From: Jeongeupia sp. USM3
Lineage (GTDB): Bacteria; Pseudomonadota; Gammaproteobacteria; Burkholderiales; Chitinibacteraceae
NCBI RefSeq assembly: GCF_001808185.1
Contig: NZ_CP017668.1
Location: 2,728,001-2,792,000, forward strand
DNA length: 64,000 nt
Direction: 5' to 3'
This document shows positions 41,568 to 51,128 of the stretch, one piece after another. The position numbers and the translations under genes are program-made. The notes beneath the pieces are model-generated. The model did no database searches, was not told the DNA's origin, and worked only from the letters and a program-made list of their open reading frames with translations. Every line of letters begins with the position of its first letter. Positions within the stretch are counted from its first letter, which is position 1.

Positions 41568-42173
41568 TTACTTGCGCATGGCCTTTTCGTTCGGCGTCAG
41601 CGAGTCGATGAAGGCTTGGCGGCTGAACAGGCGTTCGGCATACTTGAGGATCGGCACCAGCGGCTTGGTCATCTCGATACCGTAGTGCTCGAGGCGCCAC
41701 AGCAACGGCGCAATCGCAACGTCGAGCATCGAGAACTCCTCGCCGAGCATGTACTTCTGCTTGGCGAACAGCGGGGCGATCTGGGTCAGGCTGTCGCGCA
41801 CGGCGATGCGGGCCGCGTCGAGCACCTTCTTGGTCGCGGTGCCGTCTTCGAGCGTCTTCATGTGAACGAAGAGTTCGCGTTCGAAGTTGAACAGCATCAG
41901 TCGCGCGCGGGCGCGCATCACCGGGTCGGCCGGCATCAGCTGCGGGTGCGGGAAGCGCTCGTCGATGTACTCGTTGATGATGTTCGACTCGTACAGGGTC
42001 AGGTCACGTTCGACCAGCACCGGCACTTCGTTGTACGGGTTCATCACCGCCAGGTCTTCCGGCATGCTGTGCGTGTCGACGTCGAGGATCTCGAAGTCCA
42101 TGCCTTTTTCGAACAGGACGATGCGGCAGCGGTGGCTGAACGGGCACGAGGTACCGGAGTAGAGCTTCATCAT
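41568..42173 (-). CDS. sspA: stringent starvation protein A (SspA)
   Basis: GST-fold RNA polymerase-associated protein of 201 residues. The thioredoxin-like N-terminal domain has MKLYSGTSCPFSHRC. The C-terminal helical domain (about 85-195) includes MLGEEFSMLDVAIAPLLWRL. It follows petC in the order petA-petB-petC-sspA-sspB, common in betaproteobacteria, after a terminator. Confidence 0.95.
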   Translation of the reverse strand: MMKLYSGTSCPFSHRCRIVLFEKGMDFEILDVDTHSMPEDLAVMNPYNEVPVLVERDLTLYESNIINEYIDERFPHPQLMPADPVMRARARLMLFNFERELFVHMKTLEDGTATKKVLDAARIAVRDSLTQIAPLFAKQKYMLGEEFSMLDVAIAPLLWRLEHYGIEMTKPLVPILKYAERLFSRQAFIDSLTPNEKAMRK

Positions 42174-42284
42174 GACGGCAGGCTTCCCTTGGGTTCAAAC
42201 GATGGCGCCGATTTTAGCGAGCTTGCCTTCGATAAGCCAGCAGGAATGACCTAAGCCAATGAATCTAATGGGGAATTCGTGAAA

Positions 42285-42314
42285 AACAAAAGGCGCCCGA
42301 AGGCGCCTTTTTCG
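42285..42314 (-). terminator. Rho-independent terminator downstream of petC
   Basis: AAAGGCGCC/GGCGCCTTT stem with loop CGAA; the minus strand reads into TTTTGTTTTTC. It closes the petABC unit; a promoter for sspA would lie in the following 110 bases. Confidence 0.85.
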
Positions 42315-42327
42315 CTGGAGTGCGTGC

Positions 42328-43104
42328 TCAGTGCACGTCGCGCCAGTATTCCTTCTTCAGCAGGTAGGTGATCGGGATCAGGATGAACAGCAGGAACAGC
42401 AGCACGCCGTAACCGATCTGCTGGCGCTTCACCTGTGCCGGCTCGCCCATGTAGACGAGGTAGCTGACCAGATCGCCGACACGCTTGTCGAACTCGTGCT
42501 GGTCGTACTGGTTGTTCTCGCCGACCTGGGTCAGCAGGCCCGGCTTCACCAGCTTCAGGCCCTCGAGCACCTTCTGCTCCTTGCCGTCATGGCCCTTCAC
42601 CGTCTTGTAGACCGGTTCCTGGATACCCTGCAGCTCCCACAGCACGTGCGGCATGCCGACCTTGTCGAAGGCGGTGTTGTTCCAGCCGGTCGGACGCGAG
42701 TCGTCACGGTAGAAACCGCGCAGGTAGGTATAGAGCCAGTCGGCGCCGCGCGAACGCGCGATCAGCGACAGGTCCGGCGGCGTCGCGCCGAACCATTCCT
42801 TGGCGTCGGCGGCCCGCATCGCGATCCTCATCGGATCGCCGACCTTTTCGGAGGCGAACATCAGGTTGGCCTTGATCTGCTCCTCGGTCAGGCCGATGTC
42901 CTGCAGCCGGTTGTAGCGCATATTGATTGCGCCGTGACACGACAGGCAGTAGTTGGCGAAGGTCTGCGCACCGCGCTGCAGGCCTTCGACGTCCCGCAGG
43001 TTGACGGGGGCCTTGTCCAGGTGGACGTCGGCCTCGCTGGCAAAGCCGGCAACCGGGACGAGGAGTGCCACGGCGGCCAGGAAACGACGGAATTGCTTGG
43101 TCAT
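42328..43104 (-). CDS. petC: cytochrome c1 subunit of the bc1 complex
   Basis: Membrane-anchored cytochrome c1 of 258 residues in ubiquinol-cytochrome c reductase. A cleavable signal peptide ends near residue 22. The haem-binding CLSCH is near 54-58, with the axial Met region around PTGWNNTAFDKVGMPHVLW. The C-terminal transmembrane helix is near 232-250 (GVLLFLLFILIPITYLL). It follows petB with a 16-base gap. Confidence 0.96.
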   Translation of the reverse strand: MTKQFRRFLAAVALLVPVAGFASEADVHLDKAPVNLRDVEGLQRGAQTFANYCLSCHGAINMRYNRLQDIGLTEEQIKANLMFASEKVGDPMRIAMRAADAKEWFGATPPDLSLIARSRGADWLYTYLRGFYRDDSRPTGWNNTAFDKVGMPHVLWELQGIQEPVYKTVKGHDGKEQKVLEGLKLVKPGLLTQVGENNQYDQHEFDKRVGDLVSYLVYMGEPAQVKRQQIGYGVLLFLLFILIPITYLLKKEYWRDVH

Positions 43105-43120
43105 TTGTGGTCGTCCTCAA

Positions 43121-44473
43121 TCAAACCAGTTTCGCGAAAATCGCGGAGCCGAGGAAGGTCACCAGCATCAGGATGCCGAAGATCATCTGGCGGCGGCCGT
43201 TGGTCTCGGTCACGCGTTCCGGCACCGGCAGCGTCTTGCCCCAGCGGGTGTAGAACGGCATGCCGAGGAAGAACGCGAAGTAGATCACCGAGAACACTTG
43301 CGACAGGATGGTGCGCGGGCCGTCCGGCGGCAGTGCGCCGAGGATGCCCAGGCCGAAGAACGCGACCAGGAACACGGCCAGGATCCACTTGAAGAACGCC
43401 GGGCGATAGCGGATCGACTTGACCGGGCTGCGGTCGAGCCACGGCAGGAAGGCGATCACCACCACGGCCGCACCCATCGCCAGCACGCCCCAGACCTGGG
43501 TGCCGAGGAAGGACGGCACCGCGCGCAGGATCGCGTAGAACGGCGTGAAGTACCAGACCGGCGCAATGTGCGGCGGCGTCTTCAGCGGGTCGGCCGGGAT
43601 GAAGTTGTTGTTCTCGAGGAAGTAGCCGAACATGTTCGGGAAGAAGAACACGATGACCGAGAACACCGCGAGGAAGACCGCGACGCCGAAGATGTCCTTG
43701 ACCGTGTAGTACGGGTGGAACGGGATGCCGTCGAGCGGAATGCCGGTTTTCGGATCCTTGTTCTTCTTGATCTCGACGCCGTCCGGGTTGTTCGAGCCGA
43801 CTTCGTGCAGCGCGACGAGGTGGGCGACGACCAGCGCCAGCAGCACCAGCGGCACGGCAATGACGTGCAGCGCGAAGAAGCGGTTCAGCGTCACGTCCGA
43901 GACGACGAAGTCGCCGCGGATGAAGGTCGACAGGTCCGGGCCGATGATCGGCAGCGATGCGAACAGGTTGACGATCACCTGCGCGCCCCAGAACGACATC
44001 TGGCCCCACGGCAGCAGGTAGCCGAGGAAGGCTTCGGCCATCAGGCACAGGAAGATCAGCGTGCCGAACACCCAGACCAGTTCGCGCGGCTTCTGGTACG
44101 AGCCGTAGATCAGCCCGCGGAACATGTGCAGGTAGACGACGACGAAGAACATCGACGCGCCGGTCGAGTGCATGTAGCGGATGATCCAGCCACCCGCGAC
44201 GTCGCGCATGATGTATTCGACCGAGTTGAACGCCACCGAGACATTGGTGCCCGGGATCAGGCTGCCGTCCGGCTTGTAGTTCATCGTCAGGAAGATGCCG
44301 GTGACGATCTGGATCACCAGCACCAGCATCGCCAGCGAACCGAAGAAGTACCAGAAGTTGAAGTTCTTCGGCGCGTAGTATTCCGATACGTGCGCCTTCC
44401 AGGTCGACGTCAGCGGAAAGCGCTCATCGACCCAGTTCAGGACCTGTTGTCCGACTTGTTGTGCTTTGCTCAT
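43121..44473 (-). CDS. petB: cytochrome b subunit of the bc1 complex
   Basis: Eight-to-nine-helix membrane subunit of 450 residues that binds two haems b and ubiquinol. Visible are paired histidines in IRYMHSTGASMFF and FALHVIAVPL, the Qo-site PPHIAPVWYF region (the PEWY equivalent), and GYLLPWGQMSFWGAQV. It sits between petA and petC. Confidence 0.97.
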   Translation of the reverse strand: MSKAQQVGQQVLNWVDERFPLTSTWKAHVSEYYAPKNFNFWYFFGSLAMLVLVIQIVTGIFLTMNYKPDGSLIPGTNVSVAFNSVEYIMRDVAGGWIIRYMHSTGASMFFVVVYLHMFRGLIYGSYQKPRELVWVFGTLIFLCLMAEAFLGYLLPWGQMSFWGAQVIVNLFASLPIIGPDLSTFIRGDFVVSDVTLNRFFALHVIAVPLVLLALVVAHLVALHEVGSNNPDGVEIKKNKDPKTGIPLDGIPFHPYYTVKDIFGVAVFLAVFSVIVFFFPNMFGYFLENNNFIPADPLKTPPHIAPVWYFTPFYAILRAVPSFLGTQVWGVLAMGAAVVVIAFLPWLDRSPVKSIRYRPAFFKWILAVFLVAFFGLGILGALPPDGPRTILSQVFSVIYFAFFLGMPFYTRWGKTLPVPERVTETNGRRQMIFGILMLVTFLGSAIFAKLV

Positions 44474-44485
44474 GCCTCAGGTCTC

Positions 44486-45064
44486 CTATTCGCCAACCAT
44501 GATCCGGGCATCGGACAGGTATTTGTAGGGCGGGATGATGAGGTTCTTCGGGGCCGGGACGCCCGAGTAGACGCGGCCTGCGAGGTCGTATTTGGAGCCG
44601 TGACAGGGGCAGTAGTAGCCGCCGAGCCAGTCGCCGCCGAGGTCGGCCGGGCCGAGGTCCGGGCGGTAGGTCGGCGAACAGCCCAGGTGGGTACAGACGC
44701 CGACCGCGACGAGGATCTCGGGCTTGATCGAGCGGGCCTCGTTCTTGCAGTTGTCCGGCTGTTCGCTGGCTTCGGATTTCGGGTCGAGCAACTGGCCGGT
44801 GAGCTTGGGCAGGTTGGCGAGCATTTCCGGCGTGCGCTTGAGCACCCAGACCGGGTTGCCGCGCCATTCGACGTTGATCTGCTGGCCCAGCTCGAGCTTG
44901 CTGATGTCCACCTCGACCGGTGCACCGGCGGCCTTGGCGCGCTCGGATGGCAGAAAGCTCGCGATGAACGGAGTCGCAATGCCCGCCACCGCACCGGCGC
45001 CGGCGACGCTGGTGGCGATGAGCAGGAAGCGCCGCTTGCTGTTATCGACTTGTTGGTCACTCAT
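44486..45064 (-). CDS. petA: Rieske iron-sulfur subunit of the bc1 complex
   Basis: A 192-residue Rieske protein. The Tat-type N-terminus SKRRFLLIATSVAGAGAVAG is followed by an anchor helix. The cluster motifs CTHLGC near 131 and CPCHGS near 158 bind the 2Fe-2S centre through two Cys and two His. The ATG is preferred to an upstream TTG. It is first in petABC. Confidence 0.97.
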   Translation of the reverse strand: MSDQQVDNSKRRFLLIATSVAGAGAVAGIATPFIASFLPSERAKAAGAPVEVDISKLELGQQINVEWRGNPVWVLKRTPEMLANLPKLTGQLLDPKSEASEQPDNCKNEARSIKPEILVAVGVCTHLGCSPTYRPDLGPADLGGDWLGGYYCPCHGSKYDLAGRVYSGVPAPKNLIIPPYKYLSDARIMVGE

Positions 45065-45184
45065 ACCCAATCCCTGATGTCTGGAACTAATACCTAAACC
45101 CGTGAATTCTACCCGAGCGGCGGGGGAACAGGAAGCTGACCGCGCGGCCGGTGTGGGCGGGAAAGGGATCGGGTGTTCGGCTTG

Positions 45185-45634
45185 CTACCAGCTTGCGCCG
45201 CCGCGCGTGTAGCGCGGCAGTTCGTCGGCGAGCTTGTCGGCGACTTGCGGGGTGATGTCGCTGACCGCCTCGCGTGTGGTGCCCGGATGGCTGACCTGGA
45301 AGACGCGCGCCGACAGCTTCCAGCTCTTGCCGCTCGGGGTCAGCTCGTAACGCATGCGCGCTTCGGTCGGCACCTTGGCCTTCGGCACGACCTGCTTGAA
45401 CTCGACGCGGTTCGCCGTGCGCGCGAGCACGCGCATGCCTTTCTGGGTGCGGTAGGCGACGACGTCGTCGAGGATCGCCTGCGGCGTGCGGCCGTCGATG
45501 ATCACGCTCGGCGCCGAGGACGTTTGCGACGGCGGCTGGGCCGGCGCGGGTTCGCTCACCGGCGGCTGCGTCGGGGTGGCACAGCCGGCGAGCAGCAGCG
45601 CGACGACGATGGGGATGAGGGTACGACGGTTCAT
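45185..45634 (-). CDS. hypothetical lipoprotein
   Basis: A 149-residue protein with a signal and lipobox LLLAGC at about 14-18, then a Pro/Ser-rich linker (about 20-45). A small alpha/beta domain follows (about 50-145) with YRTQKGMRVLARTANRVEFKQVV interrupted by no recognised motif. The start overlaps the stop of the Nif3-family gene (ATGA). Function is unknown. Confidence 0.75.
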   Translation of the reverse strand: MNRRTLIPIVVALLLAGCATPTQPPVSEPAPAQPPSQTSSAPSVIIDGRTPQAILDDVVAYRTQKGMRVLARTANRVEFKQVVPKAKVPTEARMRYELTPSGKSWKLSARVFQVSHPGTTREAVSDITPQVADKLADELPRYTRGGASW

Positions 45635-46380
45635 ACCGGGTTCTCGATGTCGAGATGGATAAGTGCCAGACCGAAATGCCCGGCCAGATGTTCCCCGAGC
45701 GCGCGCACGCCATAGCGTTCGGTGGCGTGGTGGCCGGCGGCGATGAAGGCGACGCCGGTTTCGCGGGCGAGGTGGGTGACGAATTCGGACGCTTCGCCGG
45801 TGATGAAGGCGTCGATGCCGAGTTCTACGGCCTGGTGGAAATAACCCTGCGCGCCACCGGTGCACCATGCCACGCGGCGGATCGGCCTGGCTGCGTCGCC
45901 GATCACTAGCGGTTCGCGGTCAAGTGCGGTAGCGACGCGGCGGGCAAGGTCGGCCAGCGTGGACGGTTCGGCGGCTTCGCCGAGCCAGCCGAGGTCCTGG
46001 TCGCCGAAGCGGCCGGTCGGGTTCAGGCCGAGCTTGGCGCCGAGCCGGGCGTTGTTGCCGAGCTCGGCGTGCGCGTCGAGCGGCAGGTGGTAGGCGTACA
46101 GGTTGACGTCGGCCTTGATCAGCGCGGCGATCCGCGCCTTCTTGGTGCCGCGGATTGCCGGGCTCTCGCTCTTCCAGAAATAGCCGTGATGGACGAGCAG
46201 CGCGTCGGCACCGGCGGCAATCGCCGCATCGACGGCGGCCTGGCTAGCGGTGACTGCGGTCGCGATCTTGCCGACCGATTCCCGGCCCTCGACCTGCAGC
46301 CCGTTCGGACAATAGTCGCGGAAGCGGTCAACCGCGAGCAGTTGTCCGATATAATTTTCCAATTCGAGTCTTGCGATCAA
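45631..46380 (-). CDS. Nif3-family metal-binding protein
   Basis: A 249-residue protein of the Nif3/YbgI family, dinuclear metal proteins of uncertain enzymatic role (annotated in some organisms as GTP cyclohydrolase I type 2). Metal-binding motifs are LLVHHGYFW near 62 and AGHHATERYG near 216. The start is most likely the TTG immediately before IARLELENYIG, since no ATG fits the family N-terminus. It is divergent from the protease gene with only 14 bases between starts, so their promoters must overlap coding DNA. Confidence 0.88.
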   Translation of the reverse strand: MIARLELENYIGQLLAVDRFRDYCPNGLQVEGRESVGKIATAVTASQAAVDAAIAAGADALLVHHGYFWKSESPAIRGTKKARIAALIKADVNLYAYHLPLDAHAELGNNARLGAKLGLNPTGRFGDQDLGWLGEAAEPSTLADLARRVATALDREPLVIGDAARPIRRVAWCTGGAQGYFHQAVELGIDAFITGEASEFVTHLARETGVAFIAAGHHATERYGVRALGEHLAGHFGLALIHLDIENPV

Positions 46381-46394
46381 CGTCGTCTCTGCCG

Positions 46395-47534
46395 ATGAAA
46401 AAGCTTTGGTTGATTTTCGCACAAACCGCCACGGTCGGCCTTGCCGTCTGGTTCGTGATCTCGCTGGTCGCGCCGCAATGGCTGCCGCGGCAGCAGGGCG
46501 GCGTCGTGACGGCGCCACCCGACGCGTCGGGCGTGGCGGTGGTGAACAGCTATCACGATGCGGCGCACCAGGCGATGCCGGCGGTGGTCAATATCTACAC
46601 GGCCAAGGACGTGAAGGCGCGCAGCCATCCGCTGCTGAACGATCCGTTCTTCAAGCGCTTCTTCGGCGACCGTTTCGGCGGCGACGAGACGCAGCGCACT
46701 TCGAGTCTCGGCTCGGGCGTGATCGTCTCCGGCAGCGGCTATATCGTCACCAACAACCACGTCGTCGAATCGGCCGACGAGATCGAGGTCGCGCTCGCTG
46801 ACGGCCGGACCGCCGAGGCGACGATCATCGGCAGCGATCCGGACACCGACATCGCGGTGATCAAGGTCGAACTCGACAAGCTGCCGACACTGGCCTTCGC
46901 CGATGTCGGCAAGATGCAGGTCGGCGACGTCGTGCTGGCGATCGGCAATCCGTTCGGCGTCGGCCAGACGGTGACGATGGGCATCGTCTCGGCGCTGGGG
47001 CGCTCGCAGCTGGGCATCAACACCTTCGAGAACTTCATCCAGACCGACGCGGCGATCAATCCGGGCAATTCGGGCGGCGCGCTGGTCGACACCCACGGCA
47101 ATCTGGTCGGGATCAATACGGCGATCTATTCGCGCACCGGCGGCTCGCTCGGCATCGGCTTCGCGATTCCGTCGACGACGGTCCGGCAGGTGATGGACGC
47201 GATCATCAAGGACGGCGGCGTCACCCGCGGCTGGCTCGGCATCGAGGCGCAGGACGTGACGCCGGAGCTGGCGGCGTCGTTCAGGCTTGCCGACGCACAT
47301 GGCGCGCTGATCGCCGGCGTCGTCCGTGCCGGCCCGGCCGACGCGGCCGGCATGCGTCCGGGCGATATCCTGCTGGCGATCGCCGGCACTCCGGTCAAGG
47401 ACTCGTCGGACATGCTCAACCAGATCGCCGAACTCAAGCCCGACGCCGAGGTGAAGATGGACATCTACCGCGCCGGCAAGCAGCAGGCGGTGACGGTGAA
47501 GATCGGCCGGCGGCCCAAACTCAGCGGTCGCTAG
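46395..47534 (+). CDS. DegS-like membrane-anchored serine protease
   Basis: Trypsin-like periplasmic protease of 379 residues. One N-terminal transmembrane anchor (about 5-27) stands in place of a cleaved signal. The protease domain (about 55-265) has the catalytic His in VTNNHVV, Asp in DPDTDIAVIKVEL and Ser in NPGNSGGALVD. A single PDZ domain (about 280-372) follows. One PDZ plus anchor is the DegS/AlgW arrangement used in sigma-E-type envelope stress signalling, rather than two-PDZ DegP. Confidence 0.92.
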   Translation: MKKLWLIFAQTATVGLAVWFVISLVAPQWLPRQQGGVVTAPPDASGVAVVNSYHDAAHQAMPAVVNIYTAKDVKARSHPLLNDPFFKRFFGDRFGGDETQRTSSLGSGVIVSGSGYIVTNNHVVESADEIEVALADGRTAEATIIGSDPDTDIAVIKVELDKLPTLAFADVGKMQVGDVVLAIGNPFGVGQTVTMGIVSALGRSQLGINTFENFIQTDAAINPGNSGGALVDTHGNLVGINTAIYSRTGGSLGIGFAIPSTTVRQVMDAIIKDGGVTRGWLGIEAQDVTPELAASFRLADAHGALIAGVVRAGPADAAGMRPGDILLAIAGTPVKDSSDMLNQIAELKPDAEVKMDIYRAGKQQAVTVKIGRRPKLSGR

Positions 47535-47539
47535 CGGTT

Positions 47540-49510
47540 TCAGCTGCCCTGCAGCAACACCATCTCGGCCGCGGCGAGGTTCTCGGGCTCGCCGAGCAGC
47601 ACCAGGACGTCGTTTTCCTGCAGCATCAGCGTGCTGTCGAGCGGCACCGATGGCGTCGCCTTGCGGCGAATGCTCTTGATCTCGACGTGCAGCTCGGCGA
47701 GCTGGAGTTCACCGAGCGTGCGGCCGATCGCGCTGGCGTCGCTGCTGAGCAGCACCGTGTGCAGTCGCGGCAGGTTGGCGCTCTCGTCGAGGTCTTCGGT
47801 TGTGCCGCGGAAGAAGCCGCGGAACATCTGGTAGCGGTCCTCCCGGACGCGGCGGATGCGCTTGAGCACGGTGTTCAGCGGCACGCCGAGCATCATCAGC
47901 GTGTGCGATGCCAGCATCAGGCTGCCTTCGAGGATCTCGGCGACGACTTCGGTGGCACCGGCATTCTTCAGCTTGTCGATGTCGGTCTCGTCGTAGGTGC
48001 GGACGATCACCGGCAGCTCCGGGCGGATCTGGTGCGCAAGCTCGAGGATCTTCATCGCCGAATGCGTATCGGCATAGCTGACGACCAGCGCGCGGGCGCG
48101 CATCAGCCCGGCGGCCATCAGTACCTCGCGCTTGGCGGCGTCGCCGAACACGACCGATTCGCCGGCGGTGGTGGCTTCACGGACCTTTTCCGGATCGAGA
48201 TCGAGCGCGAAGAACGGGATGCCTTCCTCCGAAAGGATGCGCGCCAGGCTCTGGCCGCTGCGGCCGTAGCCACAGACGATCACGTGGCCCTGGCTCTGCA
48301 TCGTCCGCACGGCGATCTGGTGCAGGTTGGCCGCCATGTTCATCCATTCGGACGCTGCGAACCGCAGCACCAGCTTGTCCGAGTGCTGGACGATGAACGG
48401 CGTGGCCAGCATCGACAGCACGATCGCCGCCGTCGTCGCCTGCAGCAGCGGTTCGGGCAGCAACTTGCCGCTGCCGGCCAGCGTCAGCAGCACGAAGGCG
48501 AATTCGCCCCCCTGGCCGAGCGCGAAGCCGGTGCGCAGCGACACGCCGGCGCTGGCGCCGAACCAGCGTGCAAGTCCGGCGATCATTGCGATCTTCAGTG
48601 GCAGCAGCACGACCAGGATGATCAGCACCAGCCACCACTGCGTCGCCAGCTGGCTGAAGTTCAGTGTCATGCCGACGGTGACGAAGAACAGCCCGAGTAG
48701 TAGGTCGCGGAACGGCCGGATGTCGTCCTCGACCTGGTAGCGGTACTCGGTTTCGGCGATCAGCATGCCAGCGAGGAAGGCGCCGAGCGCCAGCGACAGG
48801 CCGGAGAGTTCGGTCAGCCAGGCGATGCCGAGCGTCACTAGCAGCAGATTGAGCATGAACAGCTCGCTCGAATGCTGCTTGGCGACAAGGTTGAACCACG
48901 GCCGCATCAGCTTCTGGCCGAGGTTGAGCAGCAGGAACAGCACGACGACGATCTTCAGCGCGGCGAGCCCGAGCGCGTTGACGAGTTCTTCGCCGGGATG
49001 ACTGAGCACTGGCAGCATGATCAGCAGCGGCACGACCGCGAGGTCCTGGAACAGCAGGATGCCGATCGCGTTCTGGCCGTGCGCGGCGTTCAGTTCGTTG
49101 CGGTCGGCCAGCAGCTTGGAGACCATCGCCGTCGACGACATCGCCAGCGCGCCACCGAGTGCCAGCCCGGCCGCCCAGTTCAGCCGGACGATCAGGACCA
49201 GACCGATGATCACCAGCAGCACCATCGCGCCGACCTGCGCCGCGCCGAGGCCGAACACGATGCGGCGCATCGCCTTGAGCTTGGCGAGGTTGAACTCGAG
49301 CCCGAGCGTGAACATCAGGAACACCACGCCGTATTCGGCCAGATGGGTCGCCTCCTCGCTGCTGGCGATCAGCCCGAGCACGTGCGGGCCGATCAGCATG
49401 CCGACGAACAGGTAGCCGAGCATGGCCGGCAGCTTGACCAGCCGGCAAAGCACGACGGTGATCACCGCGGCGGCGAGCAGCAGCAACAGGGACGAGAGAT
49501 GGACGGGCAT
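47540..49510 (-). CDS. CPA2-family cation:proton antiporter with TrkA domains
   Basis: A 656-residue monovalent cation:proton antiporter of the KefB/KefC/YbaL type. The membrane part (about 1-380) has roughly twelve helices, including ALGAFLAGMLIAETEYRYQ and LRTGFALGQGGEFAFVLL. It is followed by a TrkA-N domain with HVIVCGYGRSGQSLARIL near 410, and a TrkA-C domain near 570-650. The cation (K+ or Na+) is not visible. It is convergent with the protease gene, leaving only five bases and no terminator. Confidence 0.9.
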   Translation of the reverse strand: MPVHLSSLLLLLAAAVITVVLCRLVKLPAMLGYLFVGMLIGPHVLGLIASSEEATHLAEYGVVFLMFTLGLEFNLAKLKAMRRIVFGLGAAQVGAMVLLVIIGLVLIVRLNWAAGLALGGALAMSSTAMVSKLLADRNELNAAHGQNAIGILLFQDLAVVPLLIMLPVLSHPGEELVNALGLAALKIVVVLFLLLNLGQKLMRPWFNLVAKQHSSELFMLNLLLVTLGIAWLTELSGLSLALGAFLAGMLIAETEYRYQVEDDIRPFRDLLLGLFFVTVGMTLNFSQLATQWWLVLIILVVLLPLKIAMIAGLARWFGASAGVSLRTGFALGQGGEFAFVLLTLAGSGKLLPEPLLQATTAAIVLSMLATPFIVQHSDKLVLRFAASEWMNMAANLHQIAVRTMQSQGHVIVCGYGRSGQSLARILSEEGIPFFALDLDPEKVREATTAGESVVFGDAAKREVLMAAGLMRARALVVSYADTHSAMKILELAHQIRPELPVIVRTYDETDIDKLKNAGATEVVAEILEGSLMLASHTLMMLGVPLNTVLKRIRRVREDRYQMFRGFFRGTTEDLDESANLPRLHTVLLSSDASAIGRTLGELQLAELHVEIKSIRRKATPSVPLDSTLMLQENDVLVLLGEPENLAAAEMVLLQGS

Positions 49511-49614
49511 GGGCTGCGGCCGGAAGGTTCCGTGATGGGTCTGGCAAAAATTATACCTGCCGGTGTGGCCTACTTGCTGGCGGCGTCCGGCACGGCTCTT
49601 TTATACTGACGTCC

Positions 49615-50586
49615 ATGACTGAAATCACGCAATCACTGGCGCGAGCGCGCCAGGTGCTGGCGATCGAGGCCGACGCGATCGCCGCGCTGGCCGAACGACT
49701 CGACCATCGCTTCGACGCCGCCTGTGCGCTGCTGCTCGGCTGTACCGGCCGCGTCGTCGTGACCGGCATGGGCAAGTCCGGCCATATCGCGCGCAAGATC
49801 GCCGCGACGCTGGCCAGTACCGGCACGACGGCGATGTTCATCCATCCGGCCGAAGCCGTGCACGGTGACCTCGGCATGATCACCGCTGCCGACGTCGTGT
49901 TGGCGCTGTCGTATTCGGGCGAGAGTGACGAGATACTGGCGATCCTGCCCAGCCTGAAGCGCCTTGGCGTCAAGGTGATCGCGATGACCGGTCGCGAAGA
50001 TTCGACCCTGACGCGTGCGGCCGAGATCTGGCTCGACGCCGGCGTGGCGCAGGAAGCGTGCCCGCTCAATCTGGCGCCGACGGCGAGCACGACCGCGGCA
50101 CTGGCGCTCGGCGACGCGCTGGCGGTTGCCCTGCTCGACGCGCGCGGCTTCAAGGCCGAGGACTTCGCGCTGTCGCACCCGGGCGGCAGCCTCGGCCGCC
50201 GGCTGCTGGTGCACGTGCGTGACGTGATGCACGGCGGCGACGCGCTGCCGGTGGTCCGCGACGACGTGCTGCTGCGCGACGCGCTGCTCGAAATCAGCCG
50301 CAAAGGCCTCGGCATGACCGCCGTCGTCGACGCGGCAGGGGCGCTGGTCGGCGTGTTCACCGACGGGGACCTGCGCCGTGCGCTCGACGCCGGCCGCGAC
50401 GTGATGGCAACGCCGGTCGCGCAGGTGATGACGCGCAATCCGCTGACGATAGACGCCGACCATCTGGCCGCCGAGGCGGTACAGGTGATGGAAAGCCGCC
50501 GGATCAACGGCCTGCTGGTGCTCGACGCCGGCAGACTCGCCGGTGCACTGAACATGCACGACCTGCTGCGTGCCCGGGTCGTCTGA
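49615..50586 (+). CDS. kdsD: D-arabinose 5-phosphate isomerase KdsD
   Basis: Supplies arabinose 5-phosphate for Kdo synthesis. It has 323 residues. The SIS domain (about 35-175) has TGMGKSGHIARKIAATLASTGT, PAEAVHGDLGM and SYSGESDE. Two CBS domains (about 205-320) are present. It heads the plus-strand unit kdsD-kdsC-lptC-lptA-lptB. Confidence 0.96.
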   Translation: MTEITQSLARARQVLAIEADAIAALAERLDHRFDAACALLLGCTGRVVVTGMGKSGHIARKIAATLASTGTTAMFIHPAEAVHGDLGMITAADVVLALSYSGESDEILAILPSLKRLGVKVIAMTGREDSTLTRAAEIWLDAGVAQEACPLNLAPTASTTAALALGDALAVALLDARGFKAEDFALSHPGGSLGRRLLVHVRDVMHGGDALPVVRDDVLLRDALLEISRKGLGMTAVVDAAGALVGVFTDGDLRRALDAGRDVMATPVAQVMTRNPLTIDADHLAAEAVQVMESRRINGLLVLDAGRLAGALNMHDLLRARVV

Positions 50587-50609
50587 CCCGAAACTCAAGG
50601 ATGAAAGCG

Positions 50610-51125
50610 ATGATGGAAAAAGCCCGCGCCGTGCGGCTGATGATATTCGACGTCGACGGCGTCATGACCGATGGCGGTCTGTATTACAACGACGCCGGTG
50701 AGGAAATGAAGGCGTTCAACTCGCTCGACGGCCACGGCCTGCGCATGCTGCAGCAAACCGGCGTGAAGCTGGCGATCATCACCGGTCGCAAATCCAGGCT
50801 GCTCGAACACCGCGCCAACAACCTGGGAATCGACTTCGTCTATCAGGGCGCGCACGACAAGCTGGCGACGTTTGGCGAGCTGCTCGAAGCGGCCGGCGTG
50901 AGCGCGGCCGAGTGCGGCTATATGGGTGACGACGTGATCGACCTGCCGGTGATGCGCCGCGCAGCGTTCGCCGTTGCGGTGCCCGATTCGCCCGAAATCG
51001 TGCTGCAGAATGCCCACTACGTGACCGGCCGCGCCGGTGGCCATGGTGCGGTGCGCGAGGTCTGCGAGCTGATCATGCAGGCGCAGGGCACTTACGACGG
51101 GCTGATCGCCCATTACCTGCGCTGA
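50610..51125 (+). CDS. kdsC: 3-deoxy-D-manno-octulosonate 8-phosphate phosphatase KdsC
   Basis: HAD-type phosphatase of 171 residues that releases Kdo from Kdo-8-phosphate. Motif I is FDVDGVMTDGGLYY with the nucleophile Asp, motif II lies in AIITGRKS, and the MGDDVIDLPVM segment supplies metal ligands. The start MMEKARAV is preferred because AAGGA lies eight bases before it; an ATG three codons earlier is the alternative. Confidence 0.95.
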   Translation: MMEKARAVRLMIFDVDGVMTDGGLYYNDAGEEMKAFNSLDGHGLRMLQQTGVKLAIITGRKSRLLEHRANNLGIDFVYQGAHDKLATFGELLEAAGVSAAECGYMGDDVIDLPVMRRAAFAVAVPDSPEIVLQNAHYVTGRAGGHGAVREVCELIMQAQGTYDGLIAHYLR

Positions 51126-51128
51126 TCC

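Noticed and set aside
42953..45097. A 714-codon plus-strand frame opposite petA-petB-petC
   Set aside because: Asp/His/Arg-rich composition typical of the complementary frame of membrane-protein genes; petABC are certain.
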